Source: Pseudonocardiales bacterium (GTDB lineage: Bacteria; Actinomycetota; Actinomycetes; Mycobacteriales; Pseudonocardiaceae). Taken from it: 9,523 nt of DNA. Positions 1-7,376 of this stretch are shown here, in pieces. The DNA is taken from contig JACDBJ010000328.1 in NCBI GenBank assembly GCA_013695005.1, positions 1 to 9,523 of the forward strand, in the 5' to 3' direction. The position numbers and the translations under genes are program-made. Position 1 is the stretch's first letter. Each line of letters starts with the position of its first letter. The notes beneath the pieces are model-generated. The model was not told where the DNA came from, searched no databases, and worked only from the letters and a program-made list of their open reading frames with translations.

Positions 1-137
1 GTCCGGTACCGCGCGCGGCGCTCGAGACCGCGTGGGCCGACGATGCGCAGCGCGAGCGATGCCTCGCGTCGTTGCTGGCGGACGGACTGGTGGCGGCGGT
101 GGGGGCCGACCGCTTCGGGCTGCCCGACGAGGGCTGA
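1..137 (+). CDS. mutY: 3' end of probable A/G-specific adenine glycosylase MutY (partial)
   Basis: The reading frame is open from base 3 to the TGA at 135-137 and gives about 44 residues. It contains the stretch LETAWADDAQRERCLASLLA and ends in a short strand-like tail (DRFGLPDEG). The pattern 'Leu-x-x-x-Trp-x-Asp-x-x-Gln-Arg-x-x-x-Leu-x-x-Leu-x-x-Asp-Gly-Leu' resembles the C-terminus of actinobacterial MutY, which excises adenine mispaired with 8-oxoguanine in the cytoplasm. The catalytic and iron-sulfur parts lie outside the window, so no active-site motif can be checked. Gene order supports the call: in M. tuberculosis mutY lies just before the hydrolase Rv3591c, in the same convergent arrangement. 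The identification therefore rests on a short tail plus synteny. The stop codon is 6 bases from the stop of the opposing gene. Confidence 0.6.
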   Translation, partial: PVPRAALETAWADDAQRERCLASLLADGLVAAVGADRFGLPDEG

Positions 138-150
138 GCGGCGTCAGCCC
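131..150. terminator. Convergent stop-codon hairpin between mutY and hydrolase
   Basis: GGGCTGA (131-137) and TCAGCCC (144-150) are perfect 7-base complements around the 6-base loop GCGGCG. The left arm contains the TGA stop of the plus-strand gene and the right arm contains the TGA stop of the minus-strand gene. The structure forms equally well in both transcripts and could act as a compact bidirectional terminator. There is no U-run on either side. The pairing is seen directly; terminator function is inferred. Confidence 0.45.
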
Positions 151-941
151 AGCTCGGCGAGGAACTGCTCGACGGCGTCGCGGTAGGCCTGCGGGTCGTC
201 GGCGTGCACCAGGTGGCCGGTGCCCGGGACGCGGACGTGGCGGGCGTTGCGCATCTGCTCGGCGATCCCCGCGAGCTGTCCCGGCGGGGTGTTGCCGTGC
301 TCGCCCTCGATCAGCTGCACGGGGCAGCGCACGGCGCGCAGCGAGTCGCGGTAGTCGTGCTCGGCCCACTCGGCGGCGATGGCCACGGCGTCCTCCACCC
401 GGCTGAGCAGGTGGTAGCCGTCGGCGCGCTCCTCGACACACTCCGCCATGTAGTCCCCGAAGCTCGGCCACGGCCAGCCGAAGGCGTCCCGGACGGCCGC
501 CACCGAGGTGAAGGTGGCGGGCATCGCCCCGAACCAGTCAGCGGCGAGCTGCACGCTGCGGCCGCGGTAGTCCGGCGCCATGTCCTCCACGACGACGCCC
601 CGCACCAGCTCGGGGTTGGCGGCGGCGAGCTGCCAGCCGTGCAGCCCGCCCATCGAGTGGCCGATGACCACCGCCGGCGCGAGGGCCAGCTGGCCGACGA
701 CGTCGACGAGATCGGCGACGAACCGCTGTGTCGTCCACGGCCCGGCCGCCTGCGATCGCCCGTGACCACGAGCGTCCAGCCCGACGACCCGGCCGTGCTC
801 GCTGAGCCACCGGGCCACCGCCCACCATGTGGTGGCGCGGCCCATCAGCCCGTGCAGCAGCAGGATTGGCCGCCCCGTACCGCCGAACTCCACGGCGGTC
901 AGCTCGAGGCCGTCGGAAGTACGCACCGTTCGCCGCACCAT
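144..941 (-). CDS. Alpha/beta-fold hydrolase (Rv3591c-like)
   Basis: This is a 265-residue cytoplasmic alpha/beta hydrolase with no signal peptide or membrane segment. It has an oxyanion-hole HG at residues 30-31 (LLLHGLMG), the nucleophile elbow GHSMGG at 94-99 with Ser96, and a late catalytic His at 243 (GTGH). The usual Asp site before the last helices reads GEHGNTPP and has no Asp. An Asp in the DMAP motif at residue 120, 24 residues after the serine, is a good alternative acid, as in YbfF/ABHD11-type esterases. The frame stays open to 1133, but the ATG at 941 is preferred: the protein then begins MVRRTVRTSDG, directly before the first family strand, and AGGA (947-950) lies 5 bases upstream. 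An ATG at 947 and one at 995 are alternatives. The substrate is unknown; an esterase, lipase or similar C-C/C-O hydrolase is possible. Confidence 0.85.
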   Translation of the reverse strand: MVRRTVRTSDGLELTAVEFGGTGRPILLLHGLMGRATTWWAVARWLSEHGRVVGLDARGHGRSQAAGPWTTQRFVADLVDVVGQLALAPAVVIGHSMGGLHGWQLAAANPELVRGVVVEDMAPDYRGRSVQLAADWFGAMPATFTSVAAVRDAFGWPWPSFGDYMAECVEERADGYHLLSRVEDAVAIAAEWAEHDYRDSLRAVRCPVQLIEGEHGNTPPGQLAGIAEQMRNARHVRVPGTGHLVHADDPQAYRDAVEQFLAELG

Positions 942-1004
942 GGTCATCCTGCAGTGCGCGACGCCCCACCGTCGGAGATCGCCGTGAGTGGACATCCAGC
1001 CGCG

Positions 1005-1018
1005 TTGACCACGGTCAA
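1005..1018. promoter_or_regulatory. 14-bp palindrome, possible operator upstream of the hydrolase
   Basis: TTGACC (1005-1010) and GGTCAA (1013-1018) are perfect inverted half-sites separated by AC. The centre is about 70 bases upstream of the preferred hydrolase start, a normal place for a repressor or activator site. No specific regulator can be named from the half-site alone. Confidence 0.35.
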
Positions 1019-1192
1019 ACATCCGCTCGTGGCGATCATGGCGCTGGCACGGGCCCGAGGGAGTCGCGCAAGCTGAGCCGCGGTGATCGTCGTGAGGGTG
1101 CGCCCCAGGTCGCCGGCCGACGCTGAGGCGCACCGAACTGGCGATCTTGGGCGGCGGCCTGGCGGCGCAGGCGGCCCGCAGAAACGGCGGTG

Positions 1193-1219
1193 GCCGGCAC
1201 GGATGCTCTCCGTACCGGC
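1193..1219 (-). terminator. Probable clpC transcription terminator
   Basis: Two 11-base arms (1193-1203 and 1209-1219) enclose a 5-base loop. In the plus strand they carry one C/A mismatch. In the minus-strand RNA, which is the clpC transcript, that position becomes a U-G wobble, so the stem is continuous. The better pairing in the clpC direction, and a position starting 28 bases after the clpC stop, support a clpC terminator. No strong U-tract follows, which is common in high-GC actinobacteria. Confidence 0.65.
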
Positions 1220-1246
1220 TACCTGCCGTCTAGTTGACCAGCTTGC

Positions 1247-3814
<2,568 letters not shown>

Positions 3815-3877
3815 TCGCACTCCCTGCTTGCCGCCCGTGCCGGGCGTCAACTCGACGCTCCTCGGCACCGTCTACCT

Positions 3878-3883
3878 ATCGTA
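3878..3883 (-). promoter_or_regulatory. Possible clpC -10 box
   Basis: On the minus strand this reads TACGAT, matching the actinobacterial TANNNT pattern. Transcription would start about 7 bases downstream, giving a leader of nearly 60 bases before the clpC ATG. No good TTGACA-like -35 lies 16-18 bases upstream; instead the CGC-N5-GCG element sits there, as expected for a promoter that depends on an activator. Confidence 0.4.
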
Positions 3884-3902
3884 TCGGCCGGACCGTCATG
3901 GT

Positions 3903-3913
3903 CGCTTCGTGCG
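3903..3913. promoter_or_regulatory. CGC-N5-GCG element, candidate ClgR site for clpC
   Basis: CGC (3903-3905) and GCG (3911-3913) are inverted half-sites with a 5-base spacer, about 90 bases upstream of the clpC start and overlapping the -35 position of the proposed promoter. ClgR, the clp gene activator of Streptomyces, Corynebacterium and mycobacteria, recognises sites with this CGC-N5-GCG core, and clpC is a known target. The inner spacer bases do not match the fuller corynebacterial consensus, and short GC-rich half-sites occur often by chance in this DNA. Confidence 0.4.
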
Positions 3914-3977
3914 CGTTGAACGGTCTACGCACTTACATCGATGCAACGTAGGAGCCGCGCGGCGGATTCCGAAACGG

Positions 3978-4018
3978 CCTGACGCCGTTGTCCGCTCGGG
4001 GCGAACAACGGCGTCAGG
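3978..4018 (-). terminator. lsr2 transcription terminator
   Basis: A perfect 14-bp inverted repeat has arms 3978-3991 (CCTGACGCCGTTGT) and 4005-4018 (ACAACGGCGTCAGG) and a 13-base loop that can itself pair partly. It begins 77 bases downstream of the lsr2 stop. In the lsr2 transcript the stem is followed by a short weak U-rich stretch (CCGUUUCGG). It separates lsr2 transcription from the clpC promoter region. Confidence 0.75.
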
Positions 4019-4095
4019 TGAGGTGGCCGGGGCGGTCGAGGCGGGCCTGAGCCGGCCGGGCAGCTGCTGGGGCGCGGAGCTCAGTGCGCTGGGTG

Positions 4096-4437
4096 TCAGT
4101 GCTCCTGGTGGTAGGCGTCGAGCACCTCGGCCGGGATGCGGCCGCGGTCGGAGACCTTCATGCCGCGCTTGCGCGCCCACTCGCGGATCGCCTGGTTCTG
4201 CTCACGGTCAACGCCGGCACGACGCACCGGCGCGGTGCCCGGGGCACCACCTGCCCGACGGCGCCCTGCCTTGCGTGCAGCGGCGACATAACCGGACAGC
4301 GCGTCACGAAGCTTGTCGGCATTGCTGCTGGAAAGGTCGATTTCGTAGGTCTTGCCGTCCAGCCCGAACTCGACCGTCTCTTCGGCCCTGTCGCCGTCGA
4401 GGTCGTCGATCAGCGAAACGGTCACTTTCTGTGCCAC
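4096..4437 (-). CDS. lsr2: Lsr2, H-NS-like nucleoid-associated protein
   Basis: This 113-residue protein bridges AT-rich DNA and silences foreign or AT-rich genes, the actinobacterial counterpart of H-NS. The N-terminal dimerisation half begins MAQKVTVSLIDDLDG and contains VEFGLDGKTYEIDLS (22-36). A basic Gly/Ala/Arg linker (about 54-76) leads to the C-terminal DNA-binding domain with the family sequence EWARKRGMKVSDRGRIPAEV (86-105); the RGR at 98-100 is the AT-hook-like minor-groove motif. The M. tuberculosis protein has 112 residues and RGR at 97-99. The start is a GTG at 4437 with a strong GGAGGA (4444-4449) 6 bases upstream. It lies between lysS and clpC as in mycobacteria, and has its own promoter and terminator. 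It is full length with no anomaly. Confidence 0.97.
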   Translation of the reverse strand: MAQKVTVSLIDDLDGDRAEETVEFGLDGKTYEIDLSSSNADKLRDALSGYVAAARKAGRRRAGGAPGTAPVRRAGVDREQNQAIREWARKRGMKVSDRGRIPAEVLDAYHQEH

Positions 4438-4486
4438 TGCCCGTCCTCCATGAGTAATTACCGAGTCTTCCGTTGGGGCCCCCGAA

Positions 4487-4506
4487 ACGGCTGTGCTGCA
4501 AGCCGT
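4487..4506 (-). promoter_or_regulatory. Leader hairpin in the lsr2 5' UTR
   Basis: ACGGCT (4487-4492) and AGCCGT (4501-4506) are perfect 6-base complements around an 8-base loop. In the lsr2 transcript the hairpin lies just downstream of the predicted start site and is followed by UUC and then a GGGGGCCCC block, so it resembles a small terminator or attenuator. No leader peptide is apparent. Confidence 0.35.
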
Positions 4507-4513
4507 CGAGTTG

Positions 4514-4549
4514 CCACCAACATTAGACTGTATTCTGCGGACTTGTCGA
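4514..4549 (-). promoter_or_regulatory. lsr2 promoter
   Basis: On the minus strand, TCGACA (4544-4549) matches TTGACA at 5 of 6 bases and TCTAAT (4522-4527) matches TATAAT at 5 of 6, with a 16-base spacer. This is the best sigma-70-like promoter in the window. Predicted transcription start is near 4515, giving a leader of about 78 bases before the GTG at 4437. Confidence 0.6.
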
Positions 4550-4572
4550 GTTGACGCCCCGATCCAGTGATC

Positions 4573-6069
4573 TTATTCTGGGCGTACAAGCGGAAAAAGG
4601 ATCGTTTCGCGTATACCGAGACCTGTGAGTGTCATCAGTAACCGGTCGATACCCATTCCCACGCCCCCGGAGGGGGGCATTCCATATTCCATCGCGCGGA
4701 GGAAGTCCTCGTCCAGTTGCATGGCCTCGACATCGCCTGCGGCGGCGCGCAACGACTGCTCGCGCAGTCGTTCTCGCTGTACGACGGGATCAACCAGCTC
4801 CGAGTACGCGGTGGCAAGCTCGGTCCCGAATACGACAAGGTCCCATGCCTCGGCCAATCTGGGGTCGTCACGATGCGCACGGGTCAATGGGCGGACCTCG
4901 ACCGGATAGTCGCGTACGAAGGTCGGCTCGACGAGTGTGTGCTCGACGAGCTTCTCGAACAGCTCCAGCACGACCTCGCCGGCACTCCATTCGTCGCGAA
5001 GTGCCACGTCATGGGCGGCGGCCAGCTTGCGCAGGTCGTCGAGGGATGTATCGGGGCTGACCTCGGCTTCCACCGCGTCGGACACGGCCTGGTGCACCGT
5101 GACGTGGCGCCACGGCTGGCCGAGGTCCACTGTGGACCCATCGGGCCGGTGCAGGACCGTGGAGCCCAGTGCGGCCTGTGCCGCACGGCGGACCAGGTCC
5201 TGGGTCAGCTCCGCCATCGAGTCGTAGGAGCCGTATGCCTGGTAGGCCTCGAGCATCGCGAACTCCGGCGAATGCGTCGAGTCACTGCCCTCGTTGCGAA
5301 AGTTCCGGTTGATCTCGAACACGCTCTCGATCCCACCGACTACACAGCGTTTCAGGTAGAGCTCCGGCGCGATCCTCAGGTAGAGGTCGGTATCGAAGGC
5401 ATTCGAGTGGGTGACGAACGGCCTAGCTGTCGCTCCACCATGTAGCGGCTGAAGCATGGGCGTCTCCACCTCGGTGAAGCCGCGTTCGTGCAGAGCGTCT
5501 CGAAGCGTTCTGATGACTTGTGCGCGCATCTGAACCATCTCGCGCGCCTGCGGCCGGACGATCAGATCGACATAACGCTGCCGTACTCGCGTTTCCTCAG
5601 ACAGTTCCCGGTGGGTGACCGGCAACGGCCGCACCGCCTTGGCCGCCATCGCCCAGGAGTCGGCAGACACCGAGAGTTCACCGCGTCGTGACGTGACAAC
5701 CTCACCGTGCACGAATACGTGGTCGCCGAGATCGACCAGCGACTTCCACTCCGCGAGTGTGTCCTCCCCGACTCCGGCGACGCTGAGCATTGCCTGCAGC
5801 TGCGTGCCGTCGCCTTCACGCAACGTGGCGAAGCACAACTTGCCGGTGTTGCGTAGATGGATCACTCGGCCGGTGGCCCCGACGATGTCCCCGGTGCTGG
5901 TGTCGGCGGGCAGATCAGGGTGACGCCTTCGGACCTCGGCGAGCGTGTGGGTCCGCGGCAGCTCCACCGGGTACGGCTCGACTCCGTCGGCCAACATGGC
6001 TGCGCGCTTCTCCCGACGGATGCGAAGTTGCTCCGGAAGGTCCTCGTCGGTGTCGGGATGCTCAGTCAC
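4573..6069 (-). CDS. lysS: Lysyl-tRNA synthetase, class II
   Basis: This 498-residue enzyme charges tRNA-Lys in the cytoplasm. An N-terminal OB-fold anticodon-binding domain covers about 60-150 (GRVIHLRNTGKLCFATLREG). The class II core has motif 1 around RGFTEVETPMLQPLHGG (196-212), motif 2 FEINRNFRNEG...HSPEF (251-270) and motif 3 GVGMGIDRLLM (469-479). M. tuberculosis LysS is 505 residues. The GTG at 6069 gives (M)TEHPDTDEDLPEQLRIRREKR, matching the family N-terminus; the frame continues upstream to 6207 only by running into the coaX end. No clear Shine-Dalgarno precedes the GTG. Composition is unusual: eleven sampled 60-base lines average about 62% GC against about 73% for three lines of coaX. 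The 3' end uses TTA (4639-4641, Leu477 in motif 3), ATA, TTT and CTT codons and a TAA stop. The active site looks intact. Confidence 0.96.
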   Translation of the reverse strand: MTEHPDTDEDLPEQLRIRREKRAAMLADGVEPYPVELPRTHTLAEVRRRHPDLPADTSTGDIVGATGRVIHLRNTGKLCFATLREGDGTQLQAMLSVAGVGEDTLAEWKSLVDLGDHVFVHGEVVTSRRGELSVSADSWAMAAKAVRPLPVTHRELSEETRVRQRYVDLIVRPQAREMVQMRAQVIRTLRDALHERGFTEVETPMLQPLHGGATARPFVTHSNAFDTDLYLRIAPELYLKRCVVGGIESVFEINRNFRNEGSDSTHSPEFAMLEAYQAYGSYDSMAELTQDLVRRAAQAALGSTVLHRPDGSTVDLGQPWRHVTVHQAVSDAVEAEVSPDTSLDDLRKLAAAHDVALRDEWSAGEVVLELFEKLVEHTLVEPTFVRDYPVEVRPLTRAHRDDPRLAEAWDLVVFGTELATAYSELVDPVVQRERLREQSLRAAAGDVEAMQLDEDFLRAMEYGMPPSGGVGMGIDRLLMTLTGLGIRETILFPLVRPE

Positions 6070-6082
6070 ATGGCGAAGGCTA
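6070..6082 (-). promoter_or_regulatory. Possible -10 box for a leaderless lysS transcript
   Basis: On the minus strand TAGCCT (6077-6082) fits TANNNT and ends 7 bases before the lysS GTG at 6069. Transcription would then begin at or next to the start codon. TTGCCC lies 15 bases upstream as a weak -35. Leaderless mRNAs are common in actinobacteria, and the absence of a Shine-Dalgarno at this start fits. The box alone is a weak match. Confidence 0.3.
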
Positions 6083-6115
6083 CGAGCACGCGAGATCGGG
6101 CAACAATTCGGTTGC

Positions 6116-6937
6116 TCAGGCGTCGCTGCCTGCCTCGACGCGGTGCGAGACGGCGGCGTTGCGCAGGTAGACCAGGCGCAGACCGAGCAGCGTGAGGTCG
6201 GGCACATGCTCGGTGATGGTCTGGGACTCGTCGATCATCAGCGGGGCCAGGCCGCCGGTGCCGAGCACGACCGCCGGCTCGTCGAGCTCGAGCATGATGC
6301 GGTTCACCAGGCCGTCCACCTGCCCGGCGAAGCCGTAGAGCACGCCGGACTGCAGGCACTCCACGGTGTTCTTGCCGATCACCGACCGGGGGCGTACCAG
6401 CTCGACCGTTCGCAGCGCGGCCGCCCGTGCGGCCAGCGCCTCCAGCGACACCTCGATGCCGGGCGCCAGCGCGCCGCCGAGGAACTCCCCGCGCGCGGAG
6501 ACCACGTCGATGTTGGTGGACGTGCCGAAGTCCACCACCACGCACGCCTTGCCGAACAGCCGGTGCGCCGCCAGCGTGTTGACCACCCGGTCGGCACCGA
6601 CTTCCTTCGGGTTGTCCACCAGCAGCGGCACCCCGGTGCGCACCCCCGGCTCGACGATCACCGTCGGCACCGTGGGCTGGAAGCGGGCGAGCATCTGCCG
6701 CAGCTGGCGCAGCACCGCGGGCACGGTGGACAGCACCGCGATGCCCGTGACCTGGGGGGCGAAGGGACCGAGCAGCGCGCGGACCGCGACCTCCAGCTCG
6801 TCGGCGGTGATCCGCCGGTCGGTGCGCATCCGCCAGTCCCGTATCAGGCTCGGCCGGATCACCGGGTCGCCGTCGCCGGTCTCGGGGTAGATGCCCAGCG
6901 CGGTCTGGGTGTTGCCGACGTCGATGCAGAGCAGCAC
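6116..6937 (-). CDS. coaX: Type III pantothenate kinase
   Basis: This 273-residue ASKHA-fold kinase phosphorylates pantothenate with ATP, the first committed step from pantothenate to CoA. Visible motifs are the N-terminal phosphate loop DVGNTQT (6-12), EPGVRTGVPLLVDNPKEVGA (96-115) running into D116 of GADR (probable catalytic base), a second phosphate motif DFGTSTNIDVV (136-146), FLGGALAPGI (152-161) and GKNTVECLQSG (188-198). The start is the GTG at 6937, giving (M)LLCIDVGNT, with the phosphate loop at the expected distance. AGGGG (6946-6950) lies 8 bases upstream, inside the end of panD. Only three bases separate the panD stop from this start, so translation is likely coupled. M. tuberculosis keeps coaX in the same place although it mainly depends on the type I kinase CoaA; whether this protein is active cannot be seen, but its motifs are intact. 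Confidence 0.95.
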   Translation of the reverse strand: MLLCIDVGNTQTALGIYPETGDGDPVIRPSLIRDWRMRTDRRITADELEVAVRALLGPFAPQVTGIAVLSTVPAVLRQLRQMLARFQPTVPTVIVEPGVRTGVPLLVDNPKEVGADRVVNTLAAHRLFGKACVVVDFGTSTNIDVVSARGEFLGGALAPGIEVSLEALAARAAALRTVELVRPRSVIGKNTVECLQSGVLYGFAGQVDGLVNRIMLELDEPAVVLGTGGLAPLMIDESQTITEHVPDLTLLGLRLVYLRNAAVSHRVEAGSDA

Positions 6938-6940
6938 CGG

Positions 6941-7369
6941 TCATTCCCCTGACGCTGTGTCGGCGTGGGAGCCGGAGCGCAGGCTCGAGCCGACCGGCGC
7001 GTCCGCCGGGTCGTCGCCGTGCGCCACGATCCGGTTGGCGGCGTCGACGAACACCACCCGCGGCTGCAGCTCGCGCGCCTCGGCGTCGCCGACCATTGCG
7101 TAGGAGATCAGGATCACCAGGTCGCCCTTGTCGATCAACCGGGCGGCTGCGCCGTTGATGCCGATCACGCCGCTGCCGCGCTCACCCGGGATGGCGTAGG
7201 TCTCCAGGCGGGCCCCGTTGGTGATGTCGACGATCGCCACCTGCTCACCGGGCAGCAGGTCAGCGGCGTCCATCAGATCGGCGTCCACGGTGACCGAGCC
7301 GACGTAGTCCACGTCGGCCTGGGTCACCGTGGCCCGGTGGATCTTGGACTTCAGCATCGTGCGCAGCAT
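6941..7369 (-). CDS. panD: Aspartate 1-decarboxylase proenzyme
   Basis: This 142-residue pyruvoyl enzyme converts L-aspartate to beta-alanine for pantothenate synthesis. The sequence MLRTMLKSKIHRATVTQADV is typical. The self-cleavage site is YVGSVTVD, with Gly24-Ser25: cleavage gives a short beta chain and an alpha chain whose N-terminal Ser25 becomes the pyruvoyl group. K9 and the substrate-site segments ETYAIPGERGSGVIGINGAA and GDLVILISY are present. The ATG at 7369 is chosen because it gives the exact family N-terminus and has GAGG (7375-7378) 5 bases upstream; a GTG at 7390 would add seven residues from within panC. The gene starts 7 bases after the panC stop. The hydrophilic tail of about 25 residues (GDDPADAPVGSS onward) is variable in actinobacteria. 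Confidence 0.97.
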   Translation of the reverse strand: MLRTMLKSKIHRATVTQADVDYVGSVTVDADLMDAADLLPGEQVAIVDITNGARLETYAIPGERGSGVIGINGAAARLIDKGDLVILISYAMVGDAEARELQPRVVFVDAANRIVAHGDDPADAPVGSSLRSGSHADTASGE

Positions 7370-7376
7370 GTGGACC

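Larger units (their letters stand above)
942..1246. other. Intergenic region between clpC and the hydrolase gene
   Basis: About 305 bases lie between the hydrolase start and the clpC stop. The part near clpC holds the clpC terminator hairpin (1193-1219). The part near the hydrolase holds a 14-bp palindrome (1005-1018). Minus-strand reading frames remain open through 1133, but that upstream peptide is Arg/His-rich and unlike a folded domain, so I read it as noncoding. I see no convincing -10/-35 pair for the hydrolase gene and no RNA gene. Confidence 0.6.
3815..4095. other. Intergenic control region between lsr2 and clpC
   Basis: About 280 bases without a convincing gene. In the minus direction it holds the lsr2 terminator hairpin (3978-4018), a near-palindrome (3933-3946), a CGC-N5-GCG element (3903-3913), a possible clpC -10 box (3878-3883), a 15-base sequence shared with the lsr2 promoter region (3842-3856), and the clpC ribosome binding site (3820-3824). 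Short open frames across it on both strands give Arg/Pro/Ala-rich peptides typical of chance frames in GC-rich DNA. Confidence 0.6.
4438..4572. other. AT-rich lsr2 control region
   Basis: This 135-base gap between lysS and lsr2 has clearly more A/T than the rest of the window, including several short A/T runs such as TAATTA at 4456-4461. It contains the lsr2 promoter, a leader hairpin (4487-4506) and the lsr2 ribosome binding site. A low-GC promoter is a plausible place for Lsr2 to bind its own gene, but autoregulation is only inferred here. Confidence 0.55.

Noticed and set aside
204..1076. Plus-strand open frame of 290 codons opposite the hydrolase
   Set aside because: It is antisense to a clear alpha/beta hydrolase, with low-complexity His/Arg/Gly-rich translation and no motif.
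942..1133. N-terminal extension of the hydrolase to an upstream start
   Set aside because: The added 64 residues are Arg/His-rich and unlike the family, while the ATG at 941 has a good ribosome binding site and the expected N-terminus.
4554..4585. Inverted repeat ACGCCC/GGGCGT around the lysS stop as a terminator
   Set aside because: Only 6 bp with a 20-base loop and no U-tract. It also overlaps the lsr2 promoter, so the signal is too weak to list as a feature.
6066..6944. Minus-strand 292-codon frame beginning with ATG just before coaX
   Set aside because: It is out of frame with coaX and yields Arg/Ala/Gly-rich sequence without kinase motifs.
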